In this document: in pieces, positions 31,812-44,400 of the stretch
Layout of the letters: every line of letters starts with the position of its first letter
How positions within the stretch are numbered: the stretch's first letter is position 1
Source: Mermis nigrescens
Lineage: Eukaryota; Nematoda; Enoplea; Mermithida; Mermithidae
Length of the DNA stretch: 64,000 bases
NCBI GenBank assembly: GCA_036768485.1
Contig: JAVLUZ010000347.1
Span: 186,001-250,000 of the forward strand
Direction of reading: 5' to 3'
Notes under the pieces: model-generated
What the model was told of the DNA's origin: nothing
The model's input: only the letters and a program-made list of their open reading frames with translations
Database searches by the model: none
Made by a program: the position numbers and the translations under genes

Positions 31812-34800
31812 CTGGAAAATTGCTTTGAAATTATAATTGGCTACAAAAATAATCAATGATGAAAATTAAAATCATTAATTAAATTACAATAAGATGCATC
31901 GATGCAACTAAATAATGACACAAGCTATATTCTTTACGATTTAATTAGCTGAAAATTAAAAAAAATATCTAAAATAATAAAGGCTTCGAATTTTTCATTA
32001 TTCCATGCACTACAGACTGAAAAAGCTATGAAAATGGTCATTTTGTATTTTAAACAATGTTTATTTTAGTTTATTTAAATATTCATTTCTAAAATCCAAA
32101 TATTTTTAATATTTTTCAAATTATCTCAAGGTTTTCCAACTTGAAGGCAATAAAGTATAAAATTTTTAAAAAACCGCAAGACTCCGGAATTAGTTATGTA
32201 AATTTTCAAATTTTTTGTTTCTAGCGATTTATTTACCAACAGATGAAGCTCGATCAGAAACGTCTAAAAATATACCTTTGACCCCTGTCGTAAATGTGTC
32301 GGCACTTCTTTTACCTTCAAAAATTTTGGGACCCCCTGGAAACCCCAAAATTTTGGCATTGACGATTTATGATAAGACCAAATAATTAACTGAACAATAG
32401 ACTCAATTGAACGCGTTATCAATTCACAATATTTATTTGCACTCAAAATGCTCTATATTTGAGCGCAGATCTTTAAAAAATTGAAAAGTTTGCGGACGGA
32501 AATGCCCTTTTACTTCGCTACGAGAAACCACTATTCGGACAAGTGTTTCATCATCGGTCTTCGCCCCTCTCAAGCTGGCATTGAGTAATTCGGCAAAATA
32601 AGCAATCGGATTTTGAATGACCCGAACTGAAGTGAAATGAACTTTAATTTTAGTAAGATTTTAAGAATTGTATAAAGTCAACAGGCACTTAAGTGTAGGG
32701 TGGGGGTATCTGGAAAAAAAACCTCAAATATTTTGACGGTACGAGTTTTTTTACAAGAGTATCGACCATACATGATCTTGGAGGGAGGTCAACCTCCAGA
32801 AAAATTTTCACCTCCCAAACAAATTTTTCCACCCCTCCCCTAGAATTGGCGATTTTTTGAAAGTTCCAAAAAAATTTCTAAAACTTTGTAGAAAAGATGC
32901 TTTTTTAGCATTTTTAGTTATCTTTTTGCTCAAATAGTGCCAAATTTTCAGCGCTTCGCGCCATTATACTAATGTTTTGACTATATTCTGTTCAATTTGT
33001 TCTGACTTTTTGATTTTTTTGTTTTTATGCTCTAGAAAGTTAGAGCATCGTCAGAAATGCTGAAAAACGATGTTTTTGACGCGTGCCTACCACACGTGGA
33101 CGTGGGGGGTATGGCGCATGCCCGCTCAGAAATTGAAATACCCTCCCCAGAAATCAAAATACCCCCTAGAATTCAAATTTTGAAAAATCTTTTTGCTTTT
33201 TTAGCGGTTTTTTGATGCCATTGGATAGTGCTCGATGAGAAACGTCGAAAAATTGTTTTTTTCGCCATACGACCACTTTTAAGACCATTTTTTAACCTTT
33301 GAAAATTTTTTCATCCCCCTCTTAGAATTTCGGTGCTGCCCACCTATGGTACCTACCATTTGTGGACCCATAAAAGGCACTCTATAATTTCACCTTCCTC
33401 CAGAATTCCCAGGCTGTGCATGTATGGTCTCCAGTCTCCACTCCAACGGGAAAATTTAAAATTTTTGAAGTGCATCTGAAAATTGCTAGAAGTATGGAAG
33501 TTTTTTAGCGAGCTCTTGAGCTATTAAATCTGAAATTTTCTGTCTCGCAAGTAAAATATTTATTCTTTCGATAGTCCCAATTTCAGCTGAATACGTTTTT
33601 TAAGTGAAAATTTCCGAACACTTTGTGTCCATTGATTAATTTTCTGTGTTGTCTTTGCTTGCATGCATCGAAATTGATTATAAAGACTGTTAAAAATTTT
33701 TTTAGGAGTCGGACAAAATGTTGGAAAATTTTTGAATAACTGATTTATTGGTATGAGTTCGACAGGCGGTAAAATTTAATCCGATTTTTCTGCCTAATTT
33801 TTTTTCTTTTACGTATAGAGTTGGCCAAGAAACGTACTGAAATGCCACTATTTTCGCCTAACTTCTGATCGTTATCGAAATATCTAGCTTCCAAATTTCA
33901 GTCCCTCTCCCCAAATTTAGGCCAAGTGCCTGAAATTCAATAAAATTCCTAAAAATTGGAAAGGTAGAACGCATATAAAAGGCACTACTATTGGTGGGCT
34001 GGGCAGCAACAAAATTGTGAAGGAGGGTTGTGCAAGATTTTTTAAGGGTAACAAAAAATGGTCTTAAAAGTCGTTGTATGGCAAAAAACACCATTTTTTA
34101 ACGTTTCTCATCGAGCACTTTCCATTGGAATCAAAAAGTTGCAAAAAAATGAAAAAATCTCCAAAAATTGAATTCTGGGGGTATTTTGGTTTCTGAGGGG
34201 GTGCATACCTTCTGGGGGGTGTATAATCCCTCCCCTACGCCCACGTGTGGGCACCACCACACGTGGGCGTGGAGGGAGATTTAGGGGGTGTGCGCCCCCA
34301 GAACTTCAAACCCCCCAGAAACCGAATACCCACAGAATTCAATTTTTGAATTTTTTTTCGTTTTTTTTCGCAATTTTTTTGATGCGAATGGATAGTGCTC
34401 GATAAGAAACGTTGAAAAATGGTGTTTTTTCGTCATATCACCATTTTTAAGACCATTTTTAGACCTTCGTCAAATCTTGCGCCCCTTCCCCCAGAATTTT
34501 GTTGCTGCCCCTCTATGGGCAGCAGTGCAACATCTACCTAAATATTTTAAAAATTTGAAGTATTGCTTATGTAGTTATTGTTAGTTTTTTATTTATGCTT
34601 TTTTGAAAAAGAGACAAATTTAGGAAGCTGTTCCAATGATTATTGAATAGTTGATTTTACATTCTGCTGGAATGATAACAGAACCGAATTTTAGCGAAAT
34701 TGCGTCGAAATGAGTGTAAAAATATCTATCTAAAATTTAAAATGAAAATATAAAGTGGCAAAAATTTTTAAGTAGTTTAGTCACTTTTAAAATTATAGTG

Positions 34801-37800
34801 AGAAAACGATATTAGTCGATGTTTCTCAATTAACTCTATCCATTGGCATAAAAAATGAAAAGTCTGAAAAAGTAAAATCCTTTTTGAATTGGTTTTTTAA
34901 TTTTTTAAATTTTTGTTTAGCAAATTTTCGCTTGTTCATGCATTAAAATTACTTTTCATTGTTTTATTATTCCATAGTTTTCTCTACAACTTATCCTTGA
35001 AACTTCACCAAGTATTCTTTCAATACTCACTTTATCAATTCTATTTGATTTCGCAAGATAATTAGCATCTCTAAATTTCATTTAGTCCACCTAAATCGTC
35101 TAAAATCTAAAATTAATGAATTTATTATTTTTTCTCACAGAAACTAATTAGTCTAAAATCTTATGTCAAAACATTTTATCTTCTATCTTAGAAAAATTAT
35201 TCGCCTAATATCTGAAATTAGCACATTTATCTTCCATCTTAGAAAATAACTCGTTCAAAATCTGAAATTAACAAATTCAATCTTTTATCTTAGGAAAATA
35301 ATCCGTTTAAAATCTAAAATTAACAAATTTGATCTACTATCTCAGAAAAATAATCAGTTCAAAATTTGAAATTAACTAGATTCGATTTTTTATCTTAGAA
35401 AAATAATTCGTTTTTCGAAAAAGAAAGAAAACAAAATGCTCACTAAATGCAATCAAACCAGTCTGAGTATCTCCGGTGAATTCTTTTCTTATAGAAGTTT
35501 CGAGATCAACGCCGGTCTTCCTTTTGTAATAATCCAGCGTTAACGCGATTTGATTGCGACTTCGAAGGCAAAATAATGAACTGAACGAATTGCCATTCGT
35601 CACTTGTATTAGCTGAGAATTCTTAAAAATGCCAAAAATTTCTTGCAAATCAATATCAACACACGTGGGCATGGAGGTTGGGGGTATGCATGCATCCCCT
35701 AAAAGACCAAATACCCATCCCCCAGAAACCAAAACAACCCCCAGAATTTAATTTTTTGAATATTTTTTTGATTTTTTTCGCAATTTTTTGATGCCAATGG
35801 ATAGTGCTCGATGATAAACGTTGACAAATGGTGTTTTTTCGCCATACCACAATTTTTAGGACCATTTTTTGGCCTTTGAAAACTCTTGCAACCAACCTCC
35901 TCCCCTCGAGAATTTTGGTGCTGCCCACCTGTTATTATCAGTTGTTGAAAATTTAGTTGATAACCAGCAATAATGTGTGTAAATTAAATTATTTCCCGAA
36001 CATAAAATAAAAACGCTGTCAGGAATAAAAAACAAAGTTATAAAAATGATTAAAAGCATTATTTCAATTTGAAAATTAACAAAATAAAGTACTTATATAA
36101 AATTGAGACGATACGGCCAAAATGAAAAGTTAAATAACGATTGCAGAATTATGGAAATACTGCAAAATACAGTGAAGTGGGAAAATGGTTCTAAGTTGCT
36201 TCGAAAATCAAAAGTTGCGAGTATTCACGAAGTACATTATCGTCTTGTCGAACGAAGCACAAGTTTTATTGAAGAAAATGAGCGGTGTATGGAAGTATAA
36301 ACGATTTTCAGCGGTCAGAAAAGATTTAAAGAATTAGGAGCAAGTCATTCACTAAGCGTTTTTTAACAGTGACTAAAATAATTTTCCAAAAAAATTGTCA
36401 GGTATCCAATTTATTCTCGGGATAGCTGACCGATTGTAGAAGGTTTAAGCCTCAAATATCCTAGGCTTATTCATGCCTATAGACAGGTCCGTATTCAGGA
36501 TTCGGCCAAAGGGAGGGGCGAACCTCAGCATAACGTGGCCTCATTAATGGGCAGCAAGGAAATTCTGGGGGGTCAGGATGGGGAAATTGCCAAAAATGTT
36601 ACTAAAAATGAAATTATGGGGTCCTAATCTGGGAATTTCAACTTCTATGGGGGTACAAACTCCCCATAACCACACATGGGCGTGGGGGGGATCTGGGGGG
36701 GGTCTGGACCCCCCCAGAAACCAAAAGACCCCCCCCCCAGAAATCAAAAGACCCCCCCCAGAAATCAATTTTTGAAAATTTTTTTCGTTTTTTTCGCAAT
36801 TTTTTGATGCCAATGGATAGTGCTTGATGAGAAACGTCGAAAAATGGTGTTTTTATCGCCATAGCACCATTTTTAAGGCCATTTTTTTGACCTTCAAAAA
36901 ATCTTGGACCCCCCCAGAATTTTCTTGCTGCCCACGTATGCCCATAACCCGCCACGACCCATGTGTGCTTGACCCATATCTCGGAAGATTCGTCTGGATA
37001 ACTCGCAAAAACCGCATTTTCAATGTTTTTCAACACGCTCTATCCACTAGAATAAAAAAAATTCGAATTTTTCGAAAAAACATTTTCTAATAAGAATGAG
37101 TCGTTTTTTGGTCACGTTTGAGCCAAAATTATAGAAAATACTTCACCGCCCAAGATTTGAAGATTTCTGCGTTAAAGACATGCAATTTTTCGATCTGTTC
37201 TCGCATTTTCTTACCTTTTAGAATTTTTTCGGTTAAAGGAGAGAGGCGGCCACCACACCTGGGCGTGGGGGTTTGGGGGTATGCACCCCCAGAAACCAAA
37301 ATACCCCCCCAGAAATCAAAATACACCCCCCAGAATTCAATTTTTGAAAATTTTTTTCGTTTTTTTTCGCAATTTTTTGATGCCAATGGATAGAGCTTGA
37401 TGAGAAACGTCGAAAAATTGTGTTTTTATCGCCATACCACCATTTTTAAGGCCATTTTTCGACCTTCAAAAAAATCTTGCACACCCCCTCCCCCAGAATT
37501 TTCTTGCTGCCCACGTATGGCGGCCACCCCCCAGCCCTTCCTACGGCATTGCCTATAGACACACCTGTTATGTTTTTCGTTCTTTGGGAGTCAGGGGATA
37601 TCGATTGAATATAATTGCTGCTGACCTCAACGGATTTTAAAATTTTCCGGAAAAAACTTAGAAAAACGTGCTCTTTCAGGTATTTTAGTTATATTTTCTT
37701 GACTCAGCAGCAGCATAAATGCATATAGCAAGAAGATTCTGGGGGAGCCGTCAGCGCCATGAAAATTTTTATGAATTGCTTTTTTACATAGAAACGATGG

Positions 37801-38422
37801 GTAAAAACACTGTTTGTTGACGTTCCGGTCACTTTCTACAACATAAAAATAAAGAATTTGGGAATAAATTAGAGCAAATTGAACAAAATATAGCCAAAAA
37901 ATCTGCCGAAAGCTTGACACTTTTAAGTCAAAAGCTGGCTTAAACTGCTTAGAAAAGACTCACAATTTTTTTTGCAAAATCGATCATTCTGAAGAATCGC
38001 AGCCACACATGGACGGGGGAGGTCTGGACTGGACTCATTCCAGAATCTAGCAAACCATCCCCAGCATTGAAGTTTAGTGATGCCATATTTGGCAATTTTG
38101 GCCCATCGGACTCCCGCCAGAATTTGGCTGCTGCCCATGTATGACCGCAGCTGTTTTGAGGACGGTCAGTAGCCATTCTGGGGCCAACAAAACCTCCCTC
38201 TCCAATCCGACCCTAAAAACACATTTGAAGAACAGCCACTTTCAAACCGTACCGATATACGATTTTTTATCGTTTGTTTTTAAATTTTTTATTCTATCTA
38301 TTTATTCATTTATTATTTTTATTTATTTTAATTTTTTATCTATTTCATTTATTTATTTTATTATTGATTTTTAGAATTTATTTATCTTTTATTCTTTATT
38401 TATTTTTTCATTTTATTTATTA

Positions 38423-38463
<41 letters not shown>

Positions 38464-41400
38464 GTATTATATATTTTTCTCAATCATATTGATGACTTTC
38501 TGTTATTATTGGAAACTTTCCCAGGACCCTATATAAAAACTATAGGCTGTTCTTATTGTAAATGTAGAGCCGCCTTATGTCTACAAAGAATCGACATAGG
38601 ACGGGTGCATTTGCCTTCGAGATTTACCTAGGTACGTATGTAGGTACTTAAGTCTACGCTTAGTGCTGGCCCCGATCGCGCGGCACTGATGGCTTTCGAT
38701 CTTTGGACCCTTACAGACCTTACGGCTTCGATCCCCTCAGCCCTAATATTGCTGGCCGCTTTTACGTCGGGTGATCTCAGCAGCTACGCCCTAAGACCTA
38801 AGGCTACCTACCTAGTCTCGGTAATTGTCGCGGAGGTCAGTTGACCTATCTCAAGCTCAAGTTGATTATTTAGCTTATTTTCAATCAGTGCCTGATTCGA
38901 AATGTTTTTGGTTCCTAATTTGTGTAGCACGCTGAACTATGAGAACAACAACAACGAGCTCTATGCTGATCAATCATCTTTAAAGATTAAATAATATTTT
39001 GATCAATTTTTGGCTTGTGAGATAAATTATGATTTTCGAATAAAATAAACTATCATACGGAATTTACCTATCAGTCCACTAGATGGGTGGAGATCCTCGA
39101 CGTAGGGATGGTGGCCGACCTAACCCTCGGTATAACCAAAACCACTGGGTTGGTTTTCTATGCTTTTATTCAACGAAGAACGCACGGCCTATAGCCGGGA
39201 AACAAAATACGCAAAAGAAAAAACAATAATGTACAGTCGAAATAACCGGCCAACGAAAAAACCAAAAAGCCAGACTCTAAACTACAACGTTACGTTCACT
39301 GGCCTCAAGGGCCATTACAGTAAATTAAAGAACGATCAATTTAACTTAATACTGAATCACTTTTATCTCAGATCGAAAGTTCTCGATTCACGTAAGCGGT
39401 ATACATTAAACAATTACTATTATCATACACTTAGCTCTATGCTACCGGACAAGTATCTAAATGTTTTTTATTATTGAAAATTTGGGGAAATAATGGGAAG
39501 ACCGAAGGCATAGCCCACAGTGCACTATCATAGATAGCTACTAGTATTGGCTATGTTATGGCTATCGCGAACTGCTAAGGCAGGTTCGCCTACACGTGTA
39601 ACTCTCGCAGTTACATTATCAAAGGACTGAATGTTTTCCAGACTTCAAAAATTCTTAAAATTGCCATTTTTTGATTTTAATCTTATTTGTTTGTGCCATT
39701 TTTGTCATTCTTATAATTTTCGTCATTTTGGCCCGAAAAATATCGTAAAAAAGTTTTTCGGGCTGATCCTTCCCAAGAATTTCATGTTATACGTGCATTT
39801 CTTACAGGAACAAGATTTGCCGCTTCGCTTTCGGCCAGTTCAGGATCAATTTTATCGCACTCACTCCTGCCCTTTATTAAAACCGTTCTCAAAAATCTGC
39901 CCAACGCTGGCGTTATATGGCCCAAATCTTCCTCTAACAACGTAGCATATCGATCGTAATACGTTTCTTTGATTTTATTGATTTCCTACGACATTCATGA
40001 AATGCATGATTCATAGCGTGAAATTTTCAAAATTTTAATCAAAAAATAAATCCGCAATAACTTTAAAATCTTTTTTGTGGGAGAAATTTGACTAATTCGA
40101 AAAATACCACCTAAACTATGCTAAATTTAAGCAGACAATGCGCTCACATTGTCTGGTTTGTTCGCTTCGCTTATGAAAAAGGCTGTAAAATTCTCTATAA
40201 AACAAAAAAAATTTGTTCAAAATTGTTTGAAATTTGAGAAAGTTATGAAGAAAGTAGGAAAATTTATTTTTATGCATCATTATGCTTTGCTTGCAAAAAC
40301 CGGTTAAGATTTCACTACAAAACTAAAAATTGTCAAAATTGGATGAAAATCGAGAAAGTTGTGGATAAAATAAGAGAAATTGTCAAAATTGTCATCAAAA
40401 CTTGGTTCATTGCTCTGCTTACAATGTAGGGTATTGAATCCTCTTCAAAACAAAGAAAAATTTGTCAAAATTGGATTTCAATTGAGAAAGTTATGAAGTA
40501 AAATAAGAAAATATGTCAATATATGGTATTACATGTAAATAAGAATCAAACATGCTTTGAGATTAATATGAAAGCACGGCTGCGCCGCGCTTTGTACTGA
40601 TTGCAGCCGCCCTGCTCACTGTTGCAATTTTTTGCTCTCTTATATGTGCTTGTTGCGATCATACGATGCGCTTCGCGCACCATGTATGTGCTCGCTATGC
40701 TCGCACAGTGCTCTTCGTGCACCATGTACACGCTCTCTACGCTCGCATGGTGCGCTTCGCACCAAGTAAGCGCTTGCTACACTTGCATGGTGCGCTTCCT
40801 GCACCATTTACGCATTCAATCTGCTCGCACAGTGCGCTTTGCGCACCATGTACGCACTTGCTACGCTCGCATGGTGCGCTTCCTGCACCATATAAGTGCT
40901 TGCTCAGCTCGCATGGTGCACTATGTGCACCATATACATCTCACTTTGCTTGCACCGTGCGCTTGCTTTGCGCACCATGTACGCGCTCACTACGTCTCGC
41001 ACTGCGTGCTATGTGCACCATGTATGCGCTTGCTATGCTCGGACAGTGAGCTACGTGCACCATGTACGCGCTCACTAGGCTCGCGACAGTGAGGTGGCGC
41101 ACCATGTACACGCTCACTCCGCTCGCATGAGTGCGCTATGCGGACACCATATACTTGCTCGCTCTGCTCGCTTGGTGTGCTTCGCGCACCATGTACGCAC
41201 TCACTACGCTCGCACAGTGCACTTTGTGCACCATGTATGCGCTCTCGCTTTGCTCGCATGTTGCGCTTCACGCACCATATACGCGCTTGCTCCGCTCACA
41301 TGGTGTGCTTCGCGCACCATATATGTGCTCGCTCCAATTGCATGGTGAGCTTCGCGCACTATATATGTGCTCACTCGCTCGCACGGCAACATGCTCGCTA

Positions 41401-44400
41401 CGATCACATGGTGCGCTTTGCGCACCATATACGCGCTCACTCCGCTCATATGGTGCGCTTCGCGCACCATGTACGCGCTCACTGCGCTCGCAGAGTGCGC
41501 CTCACACACCATGTATCCTTAGCATATATTATATACACTGAAATTTCATATCTGTGACTATACATCAACCTCTGTCAAAATTGGTTTTAAAGACTTTCCC
41601 CTGGCCCACATAGGCACTTGCAACCAAAAATATTAATCTCCCATCAATATTTCCTATGAAAAATGCAAAACCCACTTTCTAACCCTTCCGGGAATACTTT
41701 TTTCAAATTTTTTAAAATTTAGAAAAACTTTGAAAAATTCACTGCTCCTCCAATATTGATCCAATCTGAACAAACTTTTTCTGTTTAGTAGCCTACCGGA
41801 TGGACTTTCTGCAAAAAATTTTAAAAAAATTCTGCACTCTACAGTATTTTATATAAAATATCAATTATTGTTTACACACCACTGTGAACCCATATTTCTC
41901 GAGTTACAGAGATTTTCCCAGCTACGCCACTACTATGGCGTTACTCAGCACAGTCTGGGCTATTTATTGAAAAAACAAGTGTAAGGGGGTTTACCTTGAC
42001 TTAAGAGAGTTATAGAACTGTCTCAAAAAACCTTGTTTATTACTGTAGCTCACTGTAACTGATTGCTAGACAAAAAATTTTAGCACCAATCGATAGATCT
42101 TTTAAAGGCATATTTAATAAAAAACATTCATTGATGTAGCGTGACATGGCACGCAAAATAATAAAGTGGCAATAAAACGACATATGCGGCTCGAAACTAT
42201 TTACTCCAAGAGCTTTTTAAATAAAATTAATTAAACTGAATATACTTAAATACATCGAATAGACAAATATGTAAGTCCTTGATGAGCAAATAAAAAATTT
42301 GTTCGCCGGGAGTAGAAATATCCGAAAAATAAAAATGATAGTATTGATAGATTTGAAAAAATTTAAGAAAGATATTAAGACACAACGGCACGCGTTTCAT
42401 TAAAAGGATTAAAAATCGTGCTCAATTTTAAAACCGAGAATTTTTAAGTTTGTTCACCTTTGTTGCGATAAGAATCGAAAGCTCAATAGATTTTAGGGCT
42501 AGCGTCAAATAAGAGGATTAGTAGGCTTGAACCATGTTCTCAGTTCCTTTAATCTTTTTCTTATAAATAACAGTCAGAATAGTCAGAATGTTTCTAGTCA
42601 TCCGAGATAATGACGTTGAAACATGCAAGTGAGGGAAGGGATTTAGGGGTCTCCAGACCCAACAGAATGGAAAATCGGGAAAATGAGGATCAGAGATTGA
42701 AAAATTTTTTCAAAATGCTCGAAATTGACCAGTTACTGTAAAATAACGAGAATTTAGCGCTATTTTAGCATTTAAACCAGTTTTTGAGGTCATCTGGGCG
42801 CAAAAAGCTCTCAAATGACCCCATCAAGACGGACTGACTGCCCAGGTTGGCCATGCTGGGCATACGTGGTTAGTGGTTACGTTTACATGAAATGGGGATC
42901 AAGCTTTCTTCCTTAAAGTTTTGATCAAGAATTGGAAATATTGTTTTCAACTTTTTGGAAGAAATTAGTAAAATTATAATCATGTTACAAATGAAGATTA
43001 TGATTTCAATTATAGTTTTTAATTTGACATTTGATATTCAAAATTAATGAACCTTTTATTTTTTTAGTTTCCATTGTCAACCTAAATTAACATATTCACC
43101 GTCATTTTCACTTAAGCAATCGGTAAGTTTTTATATTGCCGATGTAGAGCGTTGATTAATATTGATAAAAAATGAATAAAAATTAAAAAAATACATTGAA
43201 CTTCCTATGCACAGCAAGACTGAACAAAAAGGGAACAACTATGGATATTTCTGTTTCTAGTTATTATAATTAGGTATACTGGTTAGTAATAAATGCAAAT
43301 GTTATTTACTATCTTTTAATAATCCAGCCATTCTTACCATTCTTATAAAATTTTCCTCGACAAATTTTTTGCCAAAATCCACGACAAACAAAAAAACCGT
43401 CGGCAAGTACTATTCAAATGACGAATTATCGATCCACAATTTTTTGTGTGAAAGTACGTCATATAACGTCTTTGGCACAAAATTCTTACAAAAAAGTCAA
43501 AAAAAGCCGTTAGCGAATAATATTTTGTTAAAAGAATCATCGATCGATTCACAATTTATTGCGCGAGGATTAACATTTGTTCCCTAAAAAACCCGAAAAA
43601 GCCGTTGTCGGGTAATATTTTGATATACGAATCATCGACGCACAATATTATTTATAAAATTTTCCCAACACCCTATCTTAACTAACATCAATTACCTGTT
43701 CAATTTTTTAAGTAATCAATTATTCAATTATTAATAGGTATTTAATTATTTAAGTATTTAGATGTTATTTAATCCATTATTTAGTTATTTATTCTTTATT
43801 TAATTATTCAATTATTTAATTTTTCAAGTATTTTTATTTAATTTATTCAATTGTTTCTTATTTATTTATTTATTTATTTAATTATTCAATGACGTAAATA
43901 TTTACACAACTCACCTCATTCGTTCTCGTACATATAGTATCAATTAAGCAGCACGTATCGATAACGGGCCGGTATGTTAAGGCTCTCCTAAGGCAGTGTG
44001 CGTCATAAATCCATGGGGGTTTGAGTAAGGATAAGCAAGTATCCAAAAAATGACCGCCCAATTCTTCCTCCAGGTCTTGGTGCAAAGGCTGTGCACAAAA
44101 AACAATAAGTGAGGCAGTTCGTTTCATAAAGCATAATAATTCAATCTCGCAGTCGGTCTGGGAGGTCAGCTCAAGAGCTTTTTTTAAGTTAAAGTGGCCT
44201 AAAAACTTTCATGAACGATGAGATAGTATTCGAAGACTCTAATAATCCATAGCTTCTTATCAATTTCAGGCACCATTGCGGAAAGCTATAATTTTCGGCT
44301 ATTTTTAGCCTTCATTTTGTCTCACTATCCCAGGAAAGCTATCACTTTTTCATTCCTGGGTACACACCAGACAAGCACGAGGGGTTTGGGGTCTAGACCA

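Larger units (their letters stand above)
36484..37551. mobile_element. hAT-like element, family D, carrying nested MITEs
   Basis: Exact 8-bp target duplication CCTATAGA at 36476-36483 and 37552-37559. Ends CAGGTCCGTATTCAGG and (reverse complement) CAATGCCGTAGGAAGG. Inside it reproduces the family D body seen at 15085 (CAACACGCTCTATCCACTAG, AAAGACATG, TTTTTTCGG) but is split by family A insertions at about 36537-36940 and at 37254-37519. Removing these leaves about 400 bp, close to the 349 bp copy. Confidence 0.9.

Noticed and set aside
35376..35732. 118-codon minus frame taken as one gene
   Set aside because: Only 35444-35612 is real (annexin exon 6); the upstream part is intron and MITE, the downstream part reads through the donor.
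40560..41520. CRISPR-like array
   Set aside because: No distinct spacers; the whole unit repeats, and the locus is an intron in an animal genome.
40601..41557. Overlapping frames of 100-160 codons on both strands
   Set aside because: The 42-bp unit is a multiple of three and has no stop in most frames; the translations only repeat the unit.
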